The notes: generated from the sequence alone by a model not told the origin. Counted from the first letter of the stretch, positions 37,665 to 46,390 are shown. The stretch: 64,000 nucleotides of DNA from CAVWSM01 sp963757805 (GCA_963757805.1 CAVWSM010000019.1:183181-247180), one strand, 5' to 3'. A program made the numbers and translations.

Positions 37665-40319
37665 TCAGGTGCGGCCGGACGAGAGCAGCCGAAGTTCGCG
37701 GCCCCGCCGCACCGCCGAGGACCGATCGGTGGCGCCGAGCTTGGCGTAGATGCGGCGGATGTGGGTGTTGACGGTGTTCAGCGAGACCGACAGCTCCCCG
37801 GCGATTTCGGGTCGGGTCAGGTTGGTCGGAAGGTAGCGCAGGACGCGCAGCTCTCCGGGGGTGAGGTCCTCGGACGGTCCGGGTACGCCGGTGTGGCTGC
37901 GGCCGCCGCCCCGTACGGCGTCGAGGATGTCGGCGACCAGAGCGGCGTGCGACGTACCGTGCGGCGGTATCGCTGCTAGCAGCTCCCACGCGCCGGTCAT
38001 CGCGAACGGCAGCATCAGCTGATCCGGTTCGGCCAGGTGCAGCGCCCGCTCGACAGCCGAACGCGCCGCGCGCTCGTCGCCCAGGTCCCGGCAGGCGAGC
38101 GCGTCCAGCAGGTGGGCTTCGACCAGGGTGAGATACGGGTTGACCGGGGCGCTGCCGTCGAGAACGGCTCGCAGTTCGTGGCGGGCACCGGCGGCGTCCT
38201 GCTCGGCGAGGCGGACAACCGCGGCCGCGTTGCGGATCTCGCCGGTGGTGACCAGCCGGTCGTCGATGGCGTCGAGAGCGGCCCGCGCCTGTTCGACGTC
38301 GCCGAGGCGTGCCTGGGCGGCGATCGTCCACCCGGCGACCTGGGACGCCAGTGCGTGCCGCCCGACCATGCGCGCCTGCACCTGACCCGCGGCGACGAGT
38401 TCGGCCAGCGCTTCGTGGTGCCGGCCGCGCGCCGCCGGCAAGAGCGCGGAGGTCAGATGGACGAGTAGCAGGATCCCCGGCTCTGCGCCGGCCTGGGTGG
38501 CGCGCCTCGCGCGTTCCAGCCACTGCTCGCCGTGGTCGAAGTCGCCTGTCCAGATGAGGATCCCGGCGAGTGTCGCGTACGCCGGTGCGATCACCGGCTC
38601 GGCTTCCCAGCCATTGCTGGCCGCTTGCGCGATGGCGTGCTCGCAATGCCGCCGGGCCAGGATGAGGGAGTTGCCGGTGACGGCGAAGCCCAGGTGGGCG
38701 AGGCAGGCAACCTCCAAATACGGCCGCCCGATCTCGCGAGCGAGGGCGGCGCCCTCCAGCAGGTGTTTCTCGCTGTCGGCCAGCCGCAGCGACCATGCCT
38801 CGGTGACGCCGAGGTTGAGCAGGGCGATGGCCCGCAGGTCGTTGCCCAGCGCAACGTCGGCGTTGGACAGGCCGGCGGCCGGAGCGGGCAGCGCATCCGC
38901 CTGTTCGAACACGCCGTCGAAGTGCCCGCGCAGCCGCGCCGACAGTAGGTCGAGCGAGGCGATGGCCGTGCGGAGCCCGGACTGCCGGTCGGGCGGTGTT
39001 GTGGCGGCGTATGTCCTGGCCACGTCCAGGTGCGCGGCCGCCTGGTCGAGGTGGAGCTCATTGAGGTCGGCGATGGCGTAGACCAGGGCGAGCCCGGGAA
39101 AGTCCTCGCCGGTCCGAGGTGGAAACGCGCGCACCAGCGCCGCAACGGTTCCCGCCTGGCCGTCGAGGGTGAGGCTGAGTGCGTGGTCGGTCAGCATTCG
39201 GGCTGCCTCGGCCCAGTCGCCGGCCGCCTGCAGGTGGCGGATCGCCTCGGCGATCTCGGTGTGCTCGGCGAACCACCGCGCCGCGACCCGGTGCAGCTCG
39301 GGGATATCCCCGGGCGCCGTGCGGCGCAGCTCAAGCCGAAGCAGATCGCTGAACATGTGGTGGTAGCGGAACCAGGTGCGGCCGGGGTCGAGCGACACGA
39401 CGAACGCGTTGGCGTCCTCGAGGTCGAGCAGTATCCGTTCCGACCCGGTGGCGCCGGAGAGCAAGTCGGCCAGCTCTCCGTTGACCCGGTCCAGTACGGA
39501 CGTGCGCAGCAGCAGACGTTGCACATCCGTTGGCTGCCGGTCGAGCATCTCGGCCATCAGGTACTCGGCCACCGTACGGTCGTTGCCGGAGAACTCCGCC
39601 ACGAACCGCGTCGGGTCTGGGTGTCCGGCGAGCGACAGAACAGCCAGCCGCAGCCCGGCCGCCCAGCCCTCGGTCCGCTGGTGCAGCAAGGCCACCGCCG
39701 AATCGGGCAGCACCAGCCCGGACGCGGCCAGGAGCTCACGGGTCTCGTCCTGGCTGAAGCGCAACTGAGAGGCGCGGATCTCGGCCAGCTCGCCGGCCAG
39801 CCGAAGCTGGTGTAACCGCAGCGGATGATCGCCGCGGGTCGCCACGATTGCGTGTACGCCCGGAGGAAGGTTAGTCAACAGCGCTGTGAGCTGCTCGCCG
39901 GCCTCGGCGGGTCTCAGCTCGTGCAAGTCGTCGATGACGAGGGCGAAGGGACTGCCGGCCGCCGCGAGCTCGGACCGCACCTTGTCCACCATGGCCGGGC
40001 CGTTGAACCCGGGCGATGGAGGCGGCGGCTCGGCACCGCCGGTCGCCGCGCGGACCGCGCCCAGGAGAGCGAGCCAGAACAGCTGCGCGTCGTGCTGATC
40101 CGGCCGTACGGACATGAAGGCGATCCGATCGGCGTCGCCCCGTCGGGCGGCCCAGGTGCGCAGCAGCGATGTCTTCCCGCTGCCGGCGGGCGCCGAGACG
40201 ATCGTCACCGGCATCGCCGCCGCGCGGTCGAGCGCAGCGACCAGGTCACGTCGGCCGATCAGTCTTTGTCGGGTGGCGCCGGCCGCGCCGTTCACGATCT
40301 CGCCGACTCCGCCGGGCAT
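37665..40319 (-). CDS. LuxR-family ATP-binding regulator (LAL / MalT-like)
   Basis: 884 residues from an ATG at 40319. Walker A is SAPAGSGKTSLL (about 42-53) and Walker B is FALVIDDLHEL; the middle is a helical TPR-like region of some 500 residues (AEAIRHLQAAGDWAEAARML, VEQARAALDAIDDRLVTTGE); the C-terminal LuxR HTH is DLTPGELRVLRYLPTNLTRP with VSLNTVNTHIRRIYAKL. MalT-type regulators bind ATP and an inducer, then activate a nearby operon. It is divergent from the MBL/SDR/AKR/SnoaL genes at 40.4-44.1 kb and is the obvious candidate to control them. Confidence 0.93.
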   Translation of the reverse strand: MPGGVGEIVNGAAGATRQRLIGRRDLVAALDRAAAMPVTIVSAPAGSGKTSLLRTWAARRGDADRIAFMSVRPDQHDAQLFWLALLGAVRAATGGAEPPPPSPGFNGPAMVDKVRSELAAAGSPFALVIDDLHELRPAEAGEQLTALLTNLPPGVHAIVATRGDHPLRLHQLRLAGELAEIRASQLRFSQDETRELLAASGLVLPDSAVALLHQRTEGWAAGLRLAVLSLAGHPDPTRFVAEFSGNDRTVAEYLMAEMLDRQPTDVQRLLLRTSVLDRVNGELADLLSGATGSERILLDLEDANAFVVSLDPGRTWFRYHHMFSDLLRLELRRTAPGDIPELHRVAARWFAEHTEIAEAIRHLQAAGDWAEAARMLTDHALSLTLDGQAGTVAALVRAFPPRTGEDFPGLALVYAIADLNELHLDQAAAHLDVARTYAATTPPDRQSGLRTAIASLDLLSARLRGHFDGVFEQADALPAPAAGLSNADVALGNDLRAIALLNLGVTEAWSLRLADSEKHLLEGAALAREIGRPYLEVACLAHLGFAVTGNSLILARRHCEHAIAQAASNGWEAEPVIAPAYATLAGILIWTGDFDHGEQWLERARRATQAGAEPGILLLVHLTSALLPAARGRHHEALAELVAAGQVQARMVGRHALASQVAGWTIAAQARLGDVEQARAALDAIDDRLVTTGEIRNAAAVVRLAEQDAAGARHELRAVLDGSAPVNPYLTLVEAHLLDALACRDLGDERAARSAVERALHLAEPDQLMLPFAMTGAWELLAAIPPHGTSHAALVADILDAVRGGGRSHTGVPGPSEDLTPGELRVLRYLPTNLTRPEIAGELSVSLNTVNTHIRRIYAKLGATDRSSAVRRGRELRLLSSGRT

Positions 40320-40427
40320 CTGGTCAGCCTAGCCCGCGAAATCACCGGAATCCGGTGACGACGGCTCACCGGCCCAGAGGCGAATCTGAGCACGCCCCCG
40401 ATCGATGAAGAACGAAAGAGGGAGAGC

Positions 40428-40789
40428 ATGGCTTCGTCGAGTCCAAGCGTGGATAGCACGCCGCAACTGCCGGACTACGCCCCAATCCCCGAGGCGGCCC
40501 TCGGCCCGGCGCTGAACGAGAACCGGTATTTCGTCGGCCGCGTCGAACGCAATCTGTACTCGCCTCGGTCGCCCCGACCCCGTACTTCCGCAAGTACGGG
40601 ACCAACGTCTGGGCCGCGGTGAACGGCTACCTCGACACCGTCACAGCGCAGGCCGCCGCGCCGATCATTGCCAAGTACACCGGCGTGCTCGCCGCAGCGG
40701 ACGTTCCGGCGTTCACCACCAGCACGACCTTCAGCGTCCTCCAGTCGATCCGACTCGACCTCGGAACCGGCTCCCAGGTCCACCCATGA
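40428..40789 (+). pseudogene. Metallo-beta-lactamase-fold paralog with central deletion
   Basis: The first 46 residues (LPDYAPIPEAALGPALNENR, YFVGRVERNLY) match residues 42-72 of the intact MBL protein downstream, then after a junction at about 40560 another frame continues ASVAPTPYFRKYGTNVWAAV to SIRLDLGTGSQVHP, matching its last 75 residues. Some 230 residues including the HxHxDH zinc site are gone and the frame is broken. The first residues carry no Tat signal. Confidence 0.8.
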
Positions 40790-40803
40790 CTGAACGGAGA
40801 AAC

Positions 40804-41484
40804 ATGCCACTCGGTATAGCGATCGTGGTCGGCGCGGGCGGCGAGCTCGGCCGTGCAACGGCGGAGAAGCTGGCCGCCGTCGGGTTCACGGTGGTCGGCG
40901 TCGATCGCAGCGAAGACGGGCTGAAGCAGTTACCCGACGGCATCCGGTACGAGGTAGGTGACGCGACCGACCCGGCCATCGCCAAGAGCCTCGTCGACCG
41001 GATCGCCACCGAGGTCGGTCCACCCGAAGCGCTGGTCAACGCGATCGGCAGCTATCACCTGGGCGAGGCGCTCGAGGCGACGCCGGAGGACCTGCGGCTG
41101 ATGATTGACGTCAACACTGGCTCGGCGCTGTGGCTGACCAAGGCGGTTGCGCCGTACATGCGAGACCGTGGCACGGGCGTCATCGTTCACGTGGCTGCCC
41201 GACAGGGCCTGGAGCCGACCGCAGGGATGGCCACCTACAGCATCAGCAAGGCGGCCCTGGTCCACCTCACTCGCGTGCTCGACCTGGAGCTGCGTCCGTA
41301 CGGGATCCGCGTGAACGCCGTCGCACCACAGATCCTCGACACGGCGAAGAACCGTCCGTACCTCACCCCCGAACTGCTGCCGCACGCGGTCTCACCGGAC
41401 GCGATCGCCGACATCATCGCCTTCCTCGTCAGTGACGCCGCCGCGCCGATCAGCGGTGCGGTGGTCCCGACGTACGGAGCCTGA
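40804..41484 (+). CDS. Short-chain dehydrogenase/reductase (SDR)
   Basis: 226 residues from an ATG at 40804, 14 bp after the MBL remnant stop. The Rossmann glycine motif is VVGAGGELGRA, a departure from TGxxxGIG; catalytic Tyr145 and Lys149 lie in TYSISKAA; GIRVNAVAPQ follows. Gene order and spacing (about 40 bp to the next) indicate an operon with the MBL, AKR and SnoaL genes. Confidence 0.88.
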   Translation: MPLGIAIVVGAGGELGRATAEKLAAVGFTVVGVDRSEDGLKQLPDGIRYEVGDATDPAIAKSLVDRIATEVGPPEALVNAIGSYHLGEALEATPEDLRLMIDVNTGSALWLTKAVAPYMRDRGTGVIVHVAARQGLEPTAGMATYSISKAALVHLTRVLDLELRPYGIRVNAVAPQILDTAKNRPYLTPELLPHAVSPDAIADIIAFLVSDAAAPISGAVVPTYGA

Positions 41485-41525
41485 GCCTCACCTCCTTCTC
41501 GTCGTACATCTGGAAAGGGACCGCC

Positions 41526-42584
41526 ATGTCATCCAGCGCAACCACGAGCCGCCGCTCGTTCCTCGCCAGGGGCGCCGCGCTTGCGGCCGTACCCGCGATC
41601 GGCACTGTCGTCGGGGCAGCCCTCGCCGAACCGGCGGCAGCCGACACCTTCCCCGACTACGCGCCGATACCGCCCTCGGCGCTTGGGCCGGCCCTCAACG
41701 CGCAGGGTTACCACGTCGGGCGAGTCGAGAAGAACCTGTACTGGGTCACCGACGGCGCCTACCAGGCGGCCTTCCTGACCACCAAAGACGGGGTGGTGCT
41801 GTTCGACGCGCCACCCACCATCGGCCACAACCTGCAGCGCGCCATCGACCAGATCGCGTCCGACAACGGTGTCTCCAACAAGGTGACGCACATCGTCTAC
41901 TCGCACCACCACGCGGATCACGTCGGCGCATCCTCGCTTTTCGGCCGACACGTGACCCGGGTCGGACACGTCGAAACGAAGCGGCTGCTTGCCCGAGACA
42001 ACGACCCGGCCAGACCCGTACCGGACGTGACCTTCAGGACGCGCCGCAAGCTGCACGTCGGCGGAGAACGGATCGACCTGGTCTGGCACGGTACGAATCA
42101 CACGCCCGACAACATCTACATTCACCTGCCGGGGCACGACACGCTCATGCTGGTGGACATCAACCTGCCCGGCTGGGTGCCGTTCGACAGCTTCAATCTG
42201 AGCGAGGACGTCCCGGGCTCCATCGCCGCCCCGGCCACGGCCATGGCCTACCCGTGGAAGCACTACATCGGCGGTCACATGGGTCGGCTCGGCACCCGCG
42301 ACGACATGGTCGTGTACCAGCAGTACGTGACCGACATCATCGACAACGTGGAGAAGGCTCTCGCAGCGGTCGACCCGACCCCGTTCTTCGCTAGGTACGG
42401 GAACAACACCTGGGCCGCGGTCAAGACGTACCAGGCAGCGCAGGCCGACTATGCGGCCGCGCCGGTCATCAAGAAGTACGTCGGCGTCCTCGCGGCCGCC
42501 GACGTCTACACGACCAGCATCGCGTTCGTCATCCTCGAGTCGCTCCGCCTCGACTTCGGCGTCGGCTCGCAGATCCACCCATGA
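41526..42584 (+). CDS. Tat-exported metallo-beta-lactamase-fold hydrolase
   Basis: 352 residues from an ATG at 41526 with a GGAAAGGGA leader. A twin-arginine signal SRRSFLARGAALAAVPAIG is followed by an EPAAAD cleavage region. The zinc site is HxHxDH at 127-132 (SHHHADHVG), with further ligand candidates in WHGTNHTPDN, LVDINLPGW and GGHMGRLG. A C-terminal domain of about 80 residues (NNTWAAVKTYQAAQADYAAA onward) is unfamiliar and is the part conserved in the deleted paralog. Substrate unknown. ATGA overlap with the AKR gene. Confidence 0.88.
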   Translation: MSSSATTSRRSFLARGAALAAVPAIGTVVGAALAEPAAADTFPDYAPIPPSALGPALNAQGYHVGRVEKNLYWVTDGAYQAAFLTTKDGVVLFDAPPTIGHNLQRAIDQIASDNGVSNKVTHIVYSHHHADHVGASSLFGRHVTRVGHVETKRLLARDNDPARPVPDVTFRTRRKLHVGGERIDLVWHGTNHTPDNIYIHLPGHDTLMLVDINLPGWVPFDSFNLSEDVPGSIAAPATAMAYPWKHYIGGHMGRLGTRDDMVVYQQYVTDIIDNVEKALAAVDPTPFFARYGNNTWAAVKTYQAAQADYAAAPVIKKYVGVLAAADVYTTSIAFVILESLRLDFGVGSQIHP

Positions 42585-43555
42585 CGGGACCACGCGCGGG
42601 TCCGCCAGGGCCCGCGCAGACCGGAAACGGACGAGAACTCGGCGGATCCTTCGAGCTCGGGCGTTGGAGCGTGCACCGGGCCGGGTACGGCGCGATGCAG
42701 CTCGCCGGCGATGGGGTCTTCGGGCCGCCGCGAGACCGCGACGAAGCATTACGGGTACTGCGCGCGGCCGTAACGGCCGGGGTAGACCACATCGATACCG
42801 CGCAGTATTACGGGGCGGGAACGGTGAACGAGCTCATCCGCGAGGCGCTGCACCCCTATCCGCCCGGGCTGGCCATCGTGAGCAAGGTCGCGGCTCGCCG
42901 CGACGCCGGGGGCGCGCTGCTGCGGTTCGACGAGCCGCACGAGCTTCGCCAAGGCATCGAGGACAACCTCGCCACACTCGGCGTCAGCCGGCTGGCGGCC
43001 GTCAACCTCCGTGTGATGGACCCCACCGAGCCCCCGGGCCAGCGGTTCGACGCCCAACTCGCGGCGCTGGTCCAGGCCCGTCATGCAGGCCTGATCGACG
43101 GCATCGGGCTCAGCAACGTGTCTCGGCGGCACCTGCTGCGGGCGGTCGCGCAGACGGAGATCGTCTGTGTGCAGAACCTGTTCAACCTGGCCGACCAGCG
43201 GTCGCTGGACGTCCTCACCGAGTGCGAGGCGCGGAACATCGCGTTCGTCCCGTTCTGCCCGCTGGGGTGGCCCGGCGACGTGCGGCACCGGTTGCTCGCC
43301 GACCCCGTGCTTGCCGAGATAGCCACAAGGCTGGACGCGTCGCCGGTACAGGTCGCGCTCGGCTGGCTGCTGGACCTCGCCCCGAACGTCCTACTCATCC
43401 CAGGCACTCGCACCCAAGCCCACCTCGCTGAGAACCTCCGCGCCGCCGGCGTCCGGCTCGACGACGCAGGCCGCGCCGAGCTCGTCCGGCAGTTCCCATC
43501 GCCCGGATCGCCGGAATCCGGCGACGACCCGTCACCTGCCCCGGCGCGAGCCTGA
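42581..43555 (+). CDS. Aldo/keto reductase with Arg in the usual catalytic His position
   Basis: 324 residues, ATG overlapping the MBL stop. Catalytic Asp72 and Tyr77 in HIDTAQYYGAG and Lys102 in IVSKVA are conserved, but the fourth residue, His in most AKRs (LxxxH), is Arg144 in AAVNLRVMDPT. A similar change is seen in some pyridoxal-reductase-like AKRs, as I recall. C-terminal cofactor loop LIPGTRTQAHLAENL fits NADPH binding. Confidence 0.88.
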   Translation: MTGPRAGPPGPAQTGNGRELGGSFELGRWSVHRAGYGAMQLAGDGVFGPPRDRDEALRVLRAAVTAGVDHIDTAQYYGAGTVNELIREALHPYPPGLAIVSKVAARRDAGGALLRFDEPHELRQGIEDNLATLGVSRLAAVNLRVMDPTEPPGQRFDAQLAALVQARHAGLIDGIGLSNVSRRHLLRAVAQTEIVCVQNLFNLADQRSLDVLTECEARNIAFVPFCPLGWPGDVRHRLLADPVLAEIATRLDASPVQVALGWLLDLAPNVLLIPGTRTQAHLAENLRAAGVRLDDAGRAELVRQFPSPGSPESGDDPSPAPARA

Positions 43556-43589
43556 AGGTGTTCGAACACGGAGTGGGAAGGAGTGTTGC

Positions 43590-44057
43590 GTGAGTATCCA
43601 TCCACCGATCACCGGCGCCGAGGCCGCCGACCGGCTGGCCATCCGCGAGCTTGTCGACGCCTACGCGCACTGCGCCGACCGGCGCGACGCCAAAGGCCAG
43701 ATGGCCCTGTTCACCGACGACACCCACTTCGTCGTCTACATGGACGCCCGCAACCCCGAGCCGACCCAGGACCTGCACGGCCGCGAAGCACTGGCGCCGG
43801 TGTTCGACGCCCTCAATACCTACGTCGCCACCATGCACTTCAACGGCCAGAGTTCGATCGAGCTGAACGGTGATCGGGCAGCCGGCGAGAGCTACTGCCT
43901 GGCCCACCACCTGACAGAGACCGACGACGGACACCGGACGCTGATGGTCGCCTCCATCCGCTACCTCGACACGTTCGTCAAGCAGGACGGGGTGTGGCTG
44001 TTCGCCGAACGCCGCCTGATGGTCAACTGGACCGACACGCGGCAATCGGTTCCCTGA
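43590..44057 (+). CDS. SnoaL-like (NTF2-fold) protein
   Basis: 155 residues from a GTG at 43590 with GGAAGGAG. The cone-shaped NTF2 fold is indicated by ADRLAIRELVDAYAHCADRR, MALFTDDTHFVVYM and the C-terminal VWLFAERRLMVNWTDTR. Members act as polyketide cyclases, isomerases or dehydratases. It is the last gene of the presumed operon. Confidence 0.85.
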   Translation: MSIHPPITGAEAADRLAIRELVDAYAHCADRRDAKGQMALFTDDTHFVVYMDARNPEPTQDLHGREALAPVFDALNTYVATMHFNGQSSIELNGDRAAGESYCLAHHLTETDDGHRTLMVASIRYLDTFVKQDGVWLFAERRLMVNWTDTRQSVP

Positions 44058-44295
44058 CACTCCGCCCATGCTCGCGTGACTTGACCGGTGGCGGCGGCTC
44101 TGGCAACGCCTCGCCCCCACGGGCAGCACCGCGGGAACGCACCGTCAGCCCACTGGAGTCTCATCAGGCGGCGCGCATCGCCGGCATATCCCGGGTGAGC
44201 GGACGTTCCTGTCATCGGCCTGAGCGATTGCATCCGACCGTCTGGGGTTGAGGCCTCGCATTTCGTTTGCGTTCACGTGTCTGGGGTCTTGGGTA
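44058..44295. other. Intergenic, nothing recognised
   Basis: Separates the SnoaL gene from the relaxase remnant on the other strand. No hairpin with a clear stem was found. Confidence 0.3.
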
Positions 44296-44619
44296 CTAGT
44301 CGGCGACCGCGAAGACCTCAAGTCCTGAGCCGTCTTCCTCTCGCGTGATCGCGTTGACGAGTCGGTCACGGAGGTCCGGGCCTGATGAATCCGGACCACA
44401 GATCTCCGGGGACTCGGAGACGAAGTCGAGGTGGTTGGACTCGCGGGCGCGGGTCATGGCCACGTAGAGCGCCTCTCTGTCGGTCCGTTGGCTCGCGAGT
44501 GCGTGGGCGGTGTCGACGCTGGCTCCTTGGGCGCTGTGGATGGTGGTGACACCGTCGCCGTCGGAGCAGCCATCAGGCCCTTCGAGACACTCATCCGCGA
44601 ACCACGCCCAAACGCGCAA
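44296..44619 (-). pseudogene. C-terminal remnant of a MobF-type relaxase/helicase (TraA/TrwC-like)
   Basis: VTTIHSAQGASVDTAHALAS followed by TDREALYVAMTRARESNHLD is the terminal UvrD/RecD-like helicase motif of MobF relaxases. The nickase and most of the helicase are absent. It points to a conjugative or mobilisable ancestor of element A. Residual coding upstream (44620-44880) could not be identified. Confidence 0.65.
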
Positions 44620-44914
44620 GGGACTGCCGCTTCCCGGTGACCGGGGGCTGGCGGAGAATTCGGCAGTTCGCGCAGAGGACGGCGGTGCATTCTCGTTTCG
44701 CGGTCACCTTCGTGGCACGCCGACCGGCATGTCCTCTACCAGCCGCGGGGTCGGATCGTTCGGTAGGAGTTGCTCAGCGACGGTTTCGGCCACTGATCCT
44801 GATCAACATCTCCGGCTGCAGCCGAGTGAACTCTCCCTGTTCGCTCAGCGTGCGAGAGGCCGGTGAGTTACATTTCGCGACGCTCAGGGCCGTGAAATGA
44901 AAGGATTCGGTACG

Positions 44915-44929
44915 TATACTTCCATTGTG
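44915..44929 (+). promoter_or_regulatory. -10 box six bases before a GTG: leaderless start of the fic gene
   Basis: TATACT at 44915-44920 is followed by six bases and then GTG at 44927. No Shine-Dalgarno lies before this GTG or before the in-frame ATG at 44897. This is the classic layout of a leaderless actinomycete mRNA. Confidence 0.55.
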
Positions 44930-46117
44930 CACATCGAAGAGTTTCACAGCAGCCCAACAGGTCGGCTGGTCCCGATCAGTGGCCATGATCCACGGTTTGG
45001 AGCATGGAAGCACGTCGCCTTCGTCCCCGAGCCCCTTCCTGAAGGCACGCCGACGCTCACGGTGGTGACCTTCAACGCTGTCGCGAATGCTCGGGCCGCA
45101 ATCGCGGCCTTGGACGGCTCGGCCTCCCAGCTACCGAACCCGCGGCTGCTGCGTCGGCCGACCCTTCGGCGGGAGGCGCAGAGTACGTCGGCTTTAGAAG
45201 GCACCTACGCAGCCCTTGAGGACGTGCTTGCCGCGGACGAGGACACAGAGCCGGCGAGCGGAAGCCTCCACGAGGTGCTCAACTATGTGCGGGCAGCGGA
45301 GCACGGATTCGCATGGCTTGGCGACGGTCGCCCGATGACCGTGGGGTTGCTCGTCGACCTGCACACGCGGCTGGTAGCGGGGACTCCGGCGGACAATGCG
45401 CACGCCAGGCGGATCCGCGATATCCAAGTCGTCGTCGGGGCACAGGGCGGCGCGCGAGTCGACGATGCTCGCTTCGTGCCGCAACCACCTGGCATTGAGT
45501 TGGATCGGCAGGTGCGCGGCCTGGTCGACTGGATGGGATCGGATCACTCGAAGATCATTGATCCGGTCGTGGCTGCCGGTATGGCGCACTACCAATTCGA
45601 GACCTTGCATCCGTTCAATGACGGCAACGGCCGCATCGGACGCCTGCTCGTGGTGTTGCACCTGATGCAGTCGGGGATTCTTCGGGAGCCAACGCTCACC
45701 GTTTCTCCTTGGTTCGAGGCGCGTCGTGCCGACTACTACGACCGGCTGCTTGGGATTAGCACGAAAGGCGACTGGGATGCGTGGATCAGGTTCTTCGCCG
45801 ATGGCTTGGCAGCTTCAGCGACAGATACCGCAGGCCGGGTGAACGATCTGCTGGCCGTTCAACGGCAGCTCAAGGATCGAGTTCGTAATGCGGGCCTTCG
45901 GGCGGAGAGCGCCTTCAAACTCGTGGACTATGCACTGGCGCAACCAATCTTCACGGTCAGACAGGTAGAACGTCACCTCGGCCTGACGTATCCGCGGGCA
46001 AACGGTCTTGTCCGTCAATTGATGGAGACGGGAGTCCTCCGCCAACACGGTCAAGCCGTGTACGACCGGGAGTTCACTGCACCCGACGTTCTCGCCGTTC
46101 TGCTGCGCTCCCAGTAG
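44927..46117 (+). CDS. Fic family protein (AMPylator) with N-terminal inhibitory motif
   Basis: 396 residues from the GTG at 44927; an ATG ten codons upstream is also in frame. The Fic core HPFNDGNGRIGR starts at His228, so the enzyme is catalytically complete for transferring AMP (or a related moiety) to hydroxyl side chains. The motif TSALEGT around Glu91 is the (S/T)xxxE(G/N) inhibitory helix, carried in the same chain before the core (class II). The C-terminus forms a winged helix (FTVRQVERHLGLTYPRANGL) that may bind DNA and autoregulate. Its target is unknown. It is the last gene before the right end of element A. Confidence 0.92.
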   Translation: MHIEEFHSSPTGRLVPISGHDPRFGAWKHVAFVPEPLPEGTPTLTVVTFNAVANARAAIAALDGSASQLPNPRLLRRPTLRREAQSTSALEGTYAALEDVLAADEDTEPASGSLHEVLNYVRAAEHGFAWLGDGRPMTVGLLVDLHTRLVAGTPADNAHARRIRDIQVVVGAQGGARVDDARFVPQPPGIELDRQVRGLVDWMGSDHSKIIDPVVAAGMAHYQFETLHPFNDGNGRIGRLLVVLHLMQSGILREPTLTVSPWFEARRADYYDRLLGISTKGDWDAWIRFFADGLAASATDTAGRVNDLLAVQRQLKDRVRNAGLRAESAFKLVDYALAQPIFTVRQVERHLGLTYPRANGLVRQLMETGVLRQHGQAVYDREFTAPDVLAVLLRSQ

Positions 46118-46244
46118 CGTCGGGAGCTGCAGCTATGTGCGCGCGGCGCCAGCCTGGCGTTGGGCCCGAGCACCGGCGGCATTGCAGGCCGCGCGAACAG
46201 ACCCGGACGAGCCGCGGCCTGGACCTGGGCGGCGTGACATCATT

Positions 46245-46283
46245 CGTGACGCGAAACCCCGTCAACTGGTGGGCGTGACGCGA
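46245..46283. promoter_or_regulatory. Candidate integrase arm-binding repeats at the right end of element A
   Basis: Two identical CGTGACGCGA boxes (46245-46254, 46274-46283) lie 29 bp apart, 65 bp before the second att core. Related boxes in the same order precede the third att core (56970-57008). Arm sites of tyrosine integrases are typically short direct repeats near the core. Confidence 0.45.
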
Positions 46284-46347
46284 GTTCTGTGGCTGTCCGT
46301 GTTGGCAAAGCCGCACGTAGAGGCCAGATTCGGCGTGATGGTGCACT

Positions 46348-46390
46348 CTTTTAATCCGCGGGTTGTCGGTTCGAGTCCGACGGGGCCCAC
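46348..46390 (+). repeat. Second att core: 43-bp copy of the tRNA-Lys 3' end
   Basis: Identical to 35308-35350. Lacks the tRNA 5' half. Serves as the right end of element A and the junction with segment B. Confidence 0.9.

Larger units (their letters stand above)
35308..46390. mobile_element. Integrative element A in tRNA-Lys (about 11.1 kb)
   Basis: Flanked by identical 43-bp copies of the tRNA-Lys 3' end. The integrase gene points at and ends 65 bp from the tRNA, and the right end carries two CGTGACGCGA boxes 29 bp apart as candidate arm sites. Cargo: LtrA remnant, LAL regulator, MBL remnant, SDR, Tat-exported MBL hydrolase, aldo/keto reductase, SnoaL protein, MobF relaxase remnant, Fic protein. 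The relaxase scrap suggests descent from a conjugative or mobilisable element. Confidence 0.8.

Noticed and set aside
46348..46390. Second tRNA-Lys gene
   Set aside because: The 5' half is missing; it is an att copy.
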